DNA of 5,849 nucleotides from Lysobacterales bacterium UBA2790 (GTDB taxonomy: Bacteria; Pseudomonadota; Gammaproteobacteria; Xanthomonadales; Xanthomonadaceae). This document shows positions 1-5,849 of this stretch, in pieces. Position 1 is the first letter of the stretch. Every line of letters starts with the position of its first letter. The DNA is taken from contig DEHW01000042.1 in assembly GCA_002352135.1 (NCBI GenBank), positions 1 through 5,849 on the forward strand, given 5' to 3'. Under the pieces are notes generated by a model. The model made no database searches, had not been told where the DNA came from, and saw only the letters and a list, made by a program, of their open reading frames with translations. A program made the position numbers and the translations under genes.

Positions 1-45
1 GACAAGATGGTGCGTCCGGCGGAGGTGCAGGTGGCGATCTGGTAA
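1..45 (+). CDS. C-terminal end of an unidentified upstream protein (partial)
   Basis: Frame 1 reads DKMVRPAEVQVAIW and then TAA at 43-45. The 14 visible residues have an ordinary composition, but no motif identifies the family. It is called a gene end because the frame is open from the window edge, stops cleanly, and is followed 62 bases later by a strong intrinsic terminator on the same strand, as expected at the end of a transcription unit. The other two forward frames cannot be excluded from so short a piece. Confidence 0.5.
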   Translation, partial: DKMVRPAEVQVAIW

Positions 46-107
46 GGCTCATGCCTTTGGGTGGCAACCGTTTGCATCGAGTCAAGTGGACAAAGGTTTA
101 AACTATG

Positions 108-140
108 CGGGGTGACACATCATGTGTCGCCCCGTTTTTT
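108..140 (+). terminator. Strong rho-independent terminator
   Basis: The arm at 108-119 (CGGGGTGACACA) pairs with 123-134 (TGTGTCGCCCCG). This gives about 12 base pairs, all Watson-Crick except one G-U at 113/129, around a 3-base loop (or 11 pairs with a 5-base loop). Six T residues follow directly at 135-140. A GC-rich stem base, tiny loop and U-tract are the textbook structure. It most likely ends the transcript of the gene stopping at 45. It finishes only 11 bases before the chosen start of the next gene, so it could also act as a leader attenuator for that gene if transcription starts upstream. Confidence 0.88.
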
Positions 141-141
141 A

Positions 142-146
142 TGAGG
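142..146 (+). promoter_or_regulatory. Ribosome binding site deciding the LysM-FecR start
   Basis: TGAGG lies five bases before the ATG at 152. The competing in-frame ATG at 122 sits inside the right arm of the terminator hairpin and has no Shine-Dalgarno-like purine run before it. The site therefore favours the start at 152, which also places a clean signal peptide at the N-terminus. Confidence 0.55.
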
Positions 147-151
147 CTTGC

Positions 152-1798
152 ATGCATCTGCGCGTTGTTTGGTGGTGCTTGTTGTTGCTGCTTTCCGGCG
201 CGGCGTCTGCGGAGGATTTCGTGTACAGCGTTCGGCCCGGAGAGCATCTCTGGGGAATCAGCGAACGAATGTTGCGTTCACGTGGTCTTTGGCTACGTCT
301 GCAGTCGCTGAACCAGATCGAAAACCCCTACCGCATTCCGCCGGGAACACGAATTCGCATTCCCCTGCACTGGTTGAAGTTGGATCCCGATGTGGCGAGG
401 CCGTTGCAGATGGACGGACAGTCACAGTTGCTGCGACCGGACGAGCAGGCACGCCTGCTGACCATGGATGACGAGCTGCGTGTCAATGACGTTCTTCACG
501 TTGGCGAGGACAGCAGTGTGCTGCTGGCTTTCGCGGATGGCTCGGAGATGTTGGTTCGACCGAATTCGCAATTGCAGTTTGATCGGATCACACGCGTCGG
601 TGGCCAAGCGATGGTCGATACATCGATGCGATTGTTGCAAGGGGCCGTCGAGCCAGCGGTGACACCACGCCAAAGCCCGTCATTGAAGTTTGATGTCCAC
701 ACGCCCATCGGACTGACTTCGGTTAGAGGCACACAGTATCGAATTGCTGCCGAGCCGGGCAGTTTGCGGGTGCGAGCGGAGGTGCTGAAGGGCGAAGTGG
801 TCCTGGTGCACGATGGTGCTGAGCTGGCCGTTGTGGCCGGTCAGGGTGCAGTGCTTTCGACCTCTGGGTCGGTTCCGCCTCGTGCAACCGAGCTATTGCC
901 AGCAGTCGATGTGTCCGGGTTGCCACGGCAGCTCCGCTATCTCCCGCTGCGGCTGCAAATGGCCTTGCCGTCGGGTGCGCAGGGCATGGAAGTCCAGATC
1001 AGTCGTTCCGAGGATTTCTCCGGAATCGTGTCCGAGCGTAGTTTCGCAGATGGCGAGTGGCGGTTGGGTAGTCTGCCCGATGGTCATTACTGGTTGCGCG
1101 TTCGTGCCATTGATCCGTCAGGCTTGCGCGGCTTCGACGCGGTGCATGGTTTCGAGGTGGCAGCAAGGCCCGAGCCCCCGATTGTTCTGTCGCCGACGAT
1201 GGACTCACGTGTTCGAGCCATGTCGATCCCCGCTGAATGGACTCGCAGCGCTGATGCAGCGAGCTATCGCGTTCGTCTTTGGCGCCAGCATCCTTCAGGC
1301 AGTGAAGACTTGTCCGAGATCATGCTGACAACGCCGATCATTGACCAAGGCGAGAAGTCGAGCCAAGTAAAACTTGGGTCCCACTCTGCGGGACGCTACG
1401 TCATGAGCATCGCAACGATTGACGCTGCAGGTCGCGAAGGGCCGCCTTCGTTACCGCAATCATTCCGGTTTGAGCCCGCACCGACTATCGGCGCGGCGCA
1501 GTCAGCGTTTTCTGCCCATGAATTGATCCTGCGCTGGCCAGCAGTGCCTGGGGTGCAACGCTATGCCTACCAGTGGGGTGCCGATGCGGATTTCGACCAA
1601 GTCATCTTGGAAGGCGAGTTGCATGAGCCGGTTCTCAAGCTGCCGAGACCGCGGCGTGGCATTTACTACTTCAGGGTTCGCGTACTGGATGACCCCGAGT
1701 TCCCCGCGCCGTTTTCGGCCACTCAGGAAATTGTTGTGCCCATGAGCTGGCACAGTGCCGGTGGTGTGGCCATCCTGCTCGGTATTCTGCTGCTGTGA
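152..1798 (+). CDS. Exported LysM-FecR domain protein with fibronectin-like repeats
   Basis: This is a 548-residue envelope protein. Residues 1-20 form a signal peptide (hydrophobic core with five leucines, then ASA before E21). A LysM module, a family that binds peptidoglycan glycan, spans about 24-71 (YSVRPGEHLWGIS to the IPPGTRIRIP end). A FecR domain spans about 108-240, with its typical core VHTPIGLTSVRGTQYRIA at 182-199. Three beta-sandwich, fibronectin-III-like repeats follow, each closing on G-x-Y-x-x-R/S-V/I and then an acidic turn, at G311, G414 and G503. The C-terminus (about 537-548) is purely hydrophobic, possibly a short membrane tail. No anti-sigma region or sigma-factor gene is present, so this is not a classical FecI/FecR regulator. 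The stop overlaps the next start as GTGA, tying its synthesis to the CHASE2 cyclase. Domain assignments are firm; the sensing role is inferred. An ATG at 122 would add 10 residues and is disfavoured because it lies in the terminator stem. Confidence 0.9.
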   Translation: MHLRVVWWCLLLLLSGAASAEDFVYSVRPGEHLWGISERMLRSRGLWLRLQSLNQIENPYRIPPGTRIRIPLHWLKLDPDVARPLQMDGQSQLLRPDEQARLLTMDDELRVNDVLHVGEDSSVLLAFADGSEMLVRPNSQLQFDRITRVGGQAMVDTSMRLLQGAVEPAVTPRQSPSLKFDVHTPIGLTSVRGTQYRIAAEPGSLRVRAEVLKGEVVLVHDGAELAVVAGQGAVLSTSGSVPPRATELLPAVDVSGLPRQLRYLPLRLQMALPSGAQGMEVQISRSEDFSGIVSERSFADGEWRLGSLPDGHYWLRVRAIDPSGLRGFDAVHGFEVAARPEPPIVLSPTMDSRVRAMSIPAEWTRSADAASYRVRLWRQHPSGSEDLSEIMLTTPIIDQGEKSSQVKLGSHSAGRYVMSIATIDAAGREGPPSLPQSFRFEPAPTIGAAQSAFSAHELILRWPAVPGVQRYAYQWGADADFDQVILEGELHEPVLKLPRPRRGIYYFRVRVLDDPEFPAPFSATQEIVVPMSWHSAGGVAILLGILLL

Positions 1799-3480
1799 TC
1801 CACAACGTCTTGAGGCTATGGCAGGGAATCAGCCGAGGTATTGCTGCGCTGCTGCTGTCCGCGGGCTTGTTTTGGGCAGGTGCGCTGGATGGAATCGACC
1901 GTTGGGTCTATGACCATGCGTTTTTGCTGGGTTCGTCCACCGACTCGACTGATCAGGTGGTGGTGGTTGAGATTGACGAAGAGAGCCTGCGAGCAGAAGG
2001 TCGGTGGCCCTGGGCTCGTGACAGGCAAGCCGCCTTGCTATCAGCCATCGCCGCTGCCAAGCCCAAAAAGGTCGCCGTCGATATATTGTTGACCGAGCCA
2101 AGTCCGGAGCCCGATGCGGACATTGCTCTGGCCAAGGTTCTCGGTGGCTTGCCTGGCACGGTGCTGCCAGTTGGATTTTCGTATCTGCGTTCCAGCGAGC
2201 AGGTCATTGAGCTTTTTCCCCTGCCGGAGTTTTCGGTAGGCGCGACATTCGGTCACGTGCTGCTTTCCTATGACGACGACGGCATGTTGCGCAGGTATTG
2301 GGCGCGGGGCGGAGTCGGTGGGGCAGTGTGGCCGCAGATTGCACAGGCTTTAGTGGAAAGAGATCAGCGCGGGCGACTGGCGTACGCGGACCTTTCATTG
2401 CTGACGGATGATCCTTCGGACATGCTCGAATTGCAGACTCAGGATGCCGTGGGCATTCACTTTGGCCATCTCTACCGGCCGACCCCAAGTGTTTCTGCCG
2501 TGCAGGTCTTACGTGGGGACGCGAACGCCCTTCTTGCTGGTCGTCATGTGATGGTTGGGGTTACTGCGCCGGGGTTGGCCAGTCTGATCGCGATACCGCA
2601 AGTTGGCGGCTACAGTCTGCTTTCAGGCGTGCATATCAATGCATTGATTGCTCGCAATTTGTTGGATGGCGTGTCAATCCATACTGCACCAACAAGAATG
2701 ACGTTGACGCTCAGCGTCGTCGCGGTGTTGATGCTCGCGCTTGCTGGCGCCCATCTTCAGGGGCGCGTTCTGCTATTGACCCACTTCGCTGTCGCCCTGC
2801 TGGTGGTTGTTGTCAGTCTGTTGCTCGTTTTCGGTGCGTCGCTCTGGCTTCCGCCGTCCATAGCCCTAGTTGGCATCCTGGCCAACGTGGTCCTGAACTC
2901 GGTCCAAGTGCTGGATCGCGCCAAGCGCGAAGCGCGGACAGATGCCTTGACGGGGCTATTGAATCGGCGCGGTCTGTGGGAGGCCTACAGCAGTGATCAG
3001 CAACGAGCGCGTCGAATGGGTCTGTCAGTTGGTTTGATGATTGTCGATGTGGATCATTTCAAGCTCTACAACGATTGCTACGGTCATCAGATGGGCGACG
3101 CCGTTCTGCAAAAGGTCGCGCGATTGTTGCAGCAGGGTACCCGCAGAGACTCGTCGCAGGTGGCACGGATTGGTGGTGAGGAGTTCGCCGTCACCGTGTT
3201 CAGCGGCGATCCGGATGCCTTCGTGGCTGCAGCTGGACGTTTACGCGAGCACGTTTCTGCGGCGTTGATCCCGCATCTCGATTCGCCGCTCGCCCACTTG
3301 ACGATCAGTGTTGGCACGGCATGGTCCGAAGACGCCGCGGTGCCATTGGAGGCGCTCTACGACGCCGCTGATCGTGGTCTCTATCAAGCCAAACGCGATG
3401 GTCGCAATCGGGTGGCAGATCTCCAGCGTGTTCACATCGCAGTGGACCAATGGTCTGCCGTCGCTGGGCAAAGCCGCTGA
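1795..3480 (+). CDS. CHASE2-GGDEF membrane diguanylate cyclase
   Basis: This 561-residue protein is predicted to make c-di-GMP from two GTP at the inner membrane. An N-terminal membrane segment (about 12-31) leads into a periplasmic CHASE2 sensor, recognised by VVVVEIDEESL (55-65), GRWPWARD (69-76) and KKVAVDILLTEP (91-102). Three further membrane helices lie at about 303-321, 325-348 and 351-372. A short linker joins the cytoplasmic GGDEF domain, which begins at DALTGLLNRRG (383-393). Catalytic features are intact: D418 in DVDHFK and E462 are the expected metal ligands, N426 and D435 the guanine contacts, and the signature is GGEEF at 460-464. The inhibitory I-site position reads RDSS (451-454) instead of RxxD, so product inhibition may be weak. 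The start is GTG at 1795, overlapping the LysM-FecR stop in GTGA with no obvious ribosome site of its own, which points to translational coupling. No EAL or HD-GYP domain is attached. The CHASE2 ligand is unknown. Confidence 0.93.
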   Translation: MIHNVLRLWQGISRGIAALLLSAGLFWAGALDGIDRWVYDHAFLLGSSTDSTDQVVVVEIDEESLRAEGRWPWARDRQAALLSAIAAAKPKKVAVDILLTEPSPEPDADIALAKVLGGLPGTVLPVGFSYLRSSEQVIELFPLPEFSVGATFGHVLLSYDDDGMLRRYWARGGVGGAVWPQIAQALVERDQRGRLAYADLSLLTDDPSDMLELQTQDAVGIHFGHLYRPTPSVSAVQVLRGDANALLAGRHVMVGVTAPGLASLIAIPQVGGYSLLSGVHINALIARNLLDGVSIHTAPTRMTLTLSVVAVLMLALAGAHLQGRVLLLTHFAVALLVVVVSLLLVFGASLWLPPSIALVGILANVVLNSVQVLDRAKREARTDALTGLLNRRGLWEAYSSDQQRARRMGLSVGLMIVDVDHFKLYNDCYGHQMGDAVLQKVARLLQQGTRRDSSQVARIGGEEFAVTVFSGDPDAFVAAAGRLREHVSAALIPHLDSPLAHLTISVGTAWSEDAAVPLEALYDAADRGLYQAKRDGRNRVADLQRVHIAVDQWSAVAGQSR

Positions 3481-3543
3481 CGACCTTTGACCGACGTACG
3501 CAAGGCGCTTGTCCAGGTCGGTTGTGTGGCGCAGCGCTGCATG

Positions 3544-3573
3544 TTGGGTGGCTGGATCGTCTACCCCTACACT
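3544..3573 (+). promoter_or_regulatory. Possible sigma-70-type promoter for yaeQ
   Basis: TTGGGT at 3544-3549 and TACACT at 3568-3573 are separated by 18 bases. The first matches the -35 consensus only in its TTG, and the second matches the -10 consensus at four of six positions. It lies in the 119-base gap before yaeQ, where a promoter is plausible. The match is weak and could be chance. Confidence 0.22.
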
Positions 3574-3599
3574 GCACCGCCCCAAGGACCGAGATCGTC

Positions 3600-4151
3600 A
3601 TGGCGCTCAAATCTACTGTGCATCGCGTCGAGTTGCAGATCAGCGATCTGGACCGGCATTACTACGCCAGTCACAGTCTGACGTTGGCGCAGCATCCTTC
3701 CGAGACCGATGCGCGGCTGATGGTGCGGCTGTTGGCTTTCGCCATGTATGCGCAGGAACGGCTGGAGTTCGGGCGTGGACTGAGTGCCGATGACGAGCCT
3801 GATCTGTGGCTGAAATCACTGACTGGTGAGATCGAACACTGGATCGAGCTGGGTCAGCCGGAGGAGGCGGCGCTTCGCCGTGCCTGCGGGCGGGCGCGGC
3901 GGGTGACGCTGATCGGTTACAGCGGGCGCGCATTTGACATCTGGTGGGAGAAGAACGCCGCCGCACTGGCGCGTTGCGGCAATCTCGAGGTGATCGCACT
4001 GCCTGCGGGCACTGCCGAAGCACTGACCAGGCTGATGGCGCGCGGAATGCGTCTGCAATGTCTGGTGCAGGAGGGTGAGCTGCAGTGGATGAGCGAGACC
4101 GCCACCGTCAGCGCAACGCCCACGGTTCTGCAGGCCGCCACGCGTGGCTGA
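3600..4151 (+). CDS. yaeQ: YaeQ family protein
   Basis: This 183-residue protein matches the compact length of the YaeQ family (about 180 residues in Escherichia coli) from end to end. Recognisable blocks are MALKSTVHRVELQISDLDRH at the N-terminus, LTLAQHPSETDARLMVRLLA at 27-46, ERLEFGRGLSADDEPDLWL at 53-71, WIELGQP at 81-87 and FDIWWEKN further on. The family fold is known to be a variant of the PD-(D/E)XK nuclease fold. The acidic residues D64, D65, E66 and E83 are candidates for that site, but no cellular function is firmly established. It looks cytosolic, with no signal peptide or membrane helix. The ATG at 3600 is chosen because family similarity begins there; AAGGA lies at 3584-3588, 11 bases upstream, with a nearer GAG at 3591-3593. 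An upstream in-frame ATG at 3450 would overlap the cyclase gene and add 50 residues unlike the family. Its stop overlaps the next gene by 8 bases. Confidence 0.93.
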   Translation: MALKSTVHRVELQISDLDRHYYASHSLTLAQHPSETDARLMVRLLAFAMYAQERLEFGRGLSADDEPDLWLKSLTGEIEHWIELGQPEEAALRRACGRARRVTLIGYSGRAFDIWWEKNAAALARCGNLEVIALPAGTAEALTRLMARGMRLQCLVQEGELQWMSETATVSATPTVLQAATRG

Positions 4152-5331
4152 GAGCGATGCCTGCGATGTGCTGGTGATTGGCGGTGGTGCTGCCGGCTTG
4201 TTCTGCGCGCTGACTGCCGGGCAACGCGGTCGTCGTGTGCGGGTGATCGAGCACAGCAACCGCTGCGGCAAGAAGATCCTGATGTCGGGTGGTGGTCGCT
4301 GCAATTTCACCAATACCGGCACACGCCCCGAGAACTTTCTTTCAGCGAATCCGCATTTCTGCCGATCGGCGCTGGCGCGTTACCGACCCGAGCATTTCAT
4401 CGCGAAGGTCGAACGCCATGGCATTGCCTATCACGAGAAAGAGTTGGGCCAGTTGTTCTGCAATGAGTCGTCCAAGCAGATCGTGAAGATGCTGCTGGAC
4501 GAATGCGCCGACGCCGCTGTCGAGGTGCGAACGCAGTGCGCGATCAGTGCCGTGGAGAAGACCGATCACGGCTTCCGCCTGCGCACCACGCAAGGCGTGT
4601 TCAGCGCGCCCGCACTGGTGGTCGCGACGGGCGGTCTGTCGATCCCGAGTCTGGGAGCGACTGGGTTCGGCTATACCTTGGCAAAACAGTTCGGCCATTC
4701 GGTGCTGCCGACCCGCGCAGGTCTGGTGCCACTGACATTGACCGGTACGCACGCGGATCACTGGCGGGATCTGGCCGGTGTCGCACTGCCGGTCACCGCC
4801 ACGGCGGGCAAGCAGCGTTTCAGCAACGCGATGTTGATCACCCATCGCGGCATCAGTGGGCCAGCGATCCTGCAGATTTCGTCCTACTGGCAACCGGGCG
4901 AACCACTGAGCCTGGACTTGCTGCCTGGCGAAGACGCATTTCCGCGTCTGCAGGCACTGCGCGAGGAACGGCCAGCGGCAGAGTTGCGTAACGTGCTCGC
5001 AGAACTGTTGCCCAAGCGACTGGCGCAACGTCTGTGCGAGCACCGTTTCGAAAGTCGGCCCATGCGGCAGTTCAACCCGAAGGCATTGCGAGAGATCGCC
5101 GAAACCCTGCAGCACTATCCACTGGTCGCCAGTGGCACCGAAGGCTATCGCACCGCCGAAGTTACCCTCGGTGGCGTCGACACCCGCGAACTGTCGTCCA
5201 GCAGCATGGAATCAAAAAGCTGTCCCGGGCTGTACTTTGTTGGCGAAGTGATGGATGTCACCGGCTGGCTTGGGGGCTACAACTTCCAATGGGCCTGGGC
5301 GTCCGGTCATGCGGCGGGGCAGGCGGTGTAG
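4144..5331 (+). CDS. YhiN/HI0933-type FAD-dependent oxidoreductase
   Basis: This 395-residue flavoprotein is close to the usual 390-400 residues of the HI0933/YhiN family (often named aminoacetone oxidase family FAD-binding enzyme). The N-terminal Rossmann fold carries GGGAAG at 13-18 and E36, expected to contact the FAD ribose. The family signature CGKKILMSGGGRCNFTN spans 41-57. The C-terminal FAD-contacting block runs from GLYFVGEVMD at 362-371 through GWLGGYNFQWAWASG at 374-388. Both flavin-binding ends and the middle domain are continuous, so the gene appears intact. The true substrate is not known for most members; the name says nothing certain about metabolism here. The start is GTG at 4144, inside the end of yaeQ (8-base overlap), because later starts would cut into the dinucleotide-binding strand. 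No strong ribosome site is visible, which fits coupling to yaeQ. No signal peptide is seen, so it should be cytosolic. Confidence 0.92.
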   Translation: MAESDACDVLVIGGGAAGLFCALTAGQRGRRVRVIEHSNRCGKKILMSGGGRCNFTNTGTRPENFLSANPHFCRSALARYRPEHFIAKVERHGIAYHEKELGQLFCNESSKQIVKMLLDECADAAVEVRTQCAISAVEKTDHGFRLRTTQGVFSAPALVVATGGLSIPSLGATGFGYTLAKQFGHSVLPTRAGLVPLTLTGTHADHWRDLAGVALPVTATAGKQRFSNAMLITHRGISGPAILQISSYWQPGEPLSLDLLPGEDAFPRLQALREERPAAELRNVLAELLPKRLAQRLCEHRFESRPMRQFNPKALREIAETLQHYPLVASGTEGYRTAEVTLGGVDTRELSSSSMESKSCPGLYFVGEVMDVTGWLGGYNFQWAWASGHAAGQAV

Positions 5332-5388
5332 TCCTGCGCTTGCGGGGCCGTCCACGGGCGCGCTGGGGTGTGTGCGTTACCGGATGAC

Positions 5389-5433
5389 AAGAGAGCCGCC
5401 GTGCTTCGGGCACAATACGCGGCCTGTTCTCTT
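5389..5433 (+). other. Imperfect hairpin between the oxidoreductase and peptidase genes
   Basis: AAGAGA (5389-5394) pairs with TCTCTT (5428-5433), GCCGC (5395-5399) with GCGGC (5419-5423), and GTGC (5401-5404) with GCAC (5410-5413). That is about 15 pairs broken by a CTGT bulge at 5424-5427 and a small internal loop; the apex can also form a C-UUCG-G tetraloop. No free T-tract follows, since the T-rich part is within the stem. It could be a terminator for the oxidoreductase transcript or a structured leader ahead of the peptidase gene that starts 16 bases later. Confidence 0.45.
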
Positions 5434-5439
5434 TGATGT

Positions 5440-5443
5440 GAAG
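5440..5443 (+). promoter_or_regulatory. Ribosome binding site of the M13 peptidase gene
   Basis: GAAG lies five bases before the ATG at 5449. It is a short match to the anti-Shine-Dalgarno sequence, but it supports this start, which also gives a complete signal peptide. Confidence 0.4.
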
Positions 5444-5448
5444 TCCTG

Positions 5449-5849
5449 ATGCGTATTCGTTCGACGGTGGTTGCGCTGGCGCGCGCGATGTTTGCGGCTG
5501 GTTGGGGTTTCAGCGCCGTGGTGTCGGCGCAGAGTTTGCCGGTGCTGGCGGACATCGATCCGCAAACGCCCGCGTGCAAGGACTTCTACCGCCACGCCAA
5601 TGGGCGCTGGCTGACCTCGACGCCGATTCCGGAAACCGAGGCTTCGGTCGGTTTGCTGGAGATGCAGACGCAGTTGGCTGATGCGCAATTGCAGGTGCTG
5701 CTTGCGGCATCGCCGCAGACTGCGGTGGGTGCGCTGTATGCGGGGGCGCTGAATCAGGCGGCCATCGATCAGGTGGGATTGAGCGATTTGCAGCCCTGGT
5801 TTGCGCGCATCGACAAGCTCAAGCGCAGCAAGGATGTGACCAAACTGAT
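5449..5849 (+). CDS. M13 family metallopeptidase, N-terminal part
   Basis: The open frame runs off the window after 133 complete codons. Residues 1-27 look like a signal peptide (basic MRIR start, hydrophobic stretch, then VSA before Q28), so the product should be exported to the periplasm or beyond. The mature N-terminus carries the hallmark of M13 (neprilysin/PepO) peptidases: ACKDFYRHANGRWL at 42-55, including the conserved Cys-x-Asp-Phe-Tyr and Asn-Gly-x-Trp, followed by TPIPETEASVG. Family members are usually about 650-700 residues, so roughly four fifths are missing. The zinc-binding HExxH and ExxxD motifs that would prove activity lie beyond the window. The family cleaves peptides at bulky hydrophobic residues; the target here is unknown. 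Spacing of 117 bases from the oxidoreductase gene and the intervening hairpin suggest a separate transcription unit. Confidence 0.9.
   Translation, partial: MRIRSTVVALARAMFAAGWGFSAVVSAQSLPVLADIDPQTPACKDFYRHANGRWLTSTPIPETEASVGLLEMQTQLADAQLQVLLAASPQTAVGALYAGALNQAAIDQVGLSDLQPWFARIDKLKRSKDVTKL

Noticed and set aside
62..76. Sigma-54-like promoter (TGGCA then TTGCA)
   Set aside because: The GG and GC elements are separated by 9 bases instead of the required 10, and sigma-54 is strict about this spacing. It also lies upstream of the terminator.
122..151. In-frame ATG at 122 as the start of the LysM-FecR gene
   Set aside because: It lies within the right arm of the terminator hairpin, has no ribosome site, and would put ten residues, including acidic and cysteine residues, before the signal peptide. 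The ATG at 152 has TGAGG upstream and a clean signal peptide.
813..1328. Open frame of 171 codons on the + strand in another frame of the LysM-FecR gene
   Set aside because: Its composition is rich in Cys, Arg and Trp, as expected from out-of-frame reading, and the other frame carries continuous domain structure.
3481..3520. Inverted repeat CGACCT...AGGTCG with an inner CAAG/CTTG stem, as a terminator of the cyclase gene
   Set aside because: The stems are short, the loop between the outer arms is long, and no T-tract follows. Chance is sufficient to explain it.
3450..3599. Longer yaeQ with an upstream ATG at 3450
   Set aside because: It would overlap the cyclase gene and add 50 residues with no family similarity, whereas similarity to YaeQ starts exactly at the ATG at 3600.
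4342..5115. Open frame of 257 codons on the reverse strand
   Set aside because: It lies wholly within the well-supported flavoprotein gene, shows no recognisable domain, and is a typical shadow in GC-rich coding DNA.

Overview
The window is protein-coding, with every gene on the + strand and short gaps. It looks like a chromosomal stretch of a GC-rich gammaproteobacterium. The yaeQ and YhiN/HI0933-type genes, the GC-rich codon use and the FecR/CHASE2 signalling pair suggest a relative of the Xanthomonadales/Lysobacterales. That placement is inference from gene content only.

Layout: (1) positions 1-45 hold the last 14 codons of an unidentified upstream gene, followed by a strong intrinsic terminator (108-140). 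(2) Positions 152-3480 hold a two-gene signalling unit. The first gene encodes an exported LysM-FecR protein with fibronectin-like repeats and a hydrophobic C-terminal tail. The second encodes a membrane-bound CHASE2-GGDEF diguanylate cyclase. The two overlap by a GTGA, so they are very likely translationally coupled. (3) Positions 3600-5331 hold a second coupled pair: yaeQ (PD-(D/E)XK-fold family, function unsettled) and a YhiN/HI0933-type FAD-dependent oxidoreductase, overlapping by 8 bases. (4) After a 117-base gap with an imperfect hairpin, the 5' end of a secreted M13 (neprilysin/PepO-like) metallopeptidase gene begins at 5449 and runs off the window.

The most interesting part is the first pair. 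A periplasmic protein with a peptidoglycan-binding LysM module and a FecR sensory domain is made in lockstep with a cyclase whose own sensor (CHASE2) also faces the periplasm. This suggests an envelope-state to c-di-GMP circuit, but the interaction is inferred from gene order and domain topology only. The cyclase keeps the catalytic GGEEF and the guanine-contacting residues, but its product-inhibition I-site is degenerate (RDSS instead of RxxD). The terminator ends only 11 bases before the chosen start of the LysM-FecR gene, which raises the question of where that operon's transcript begins. I see no mobile elements, CRISPR arrays, tRNA or rRNA genes.
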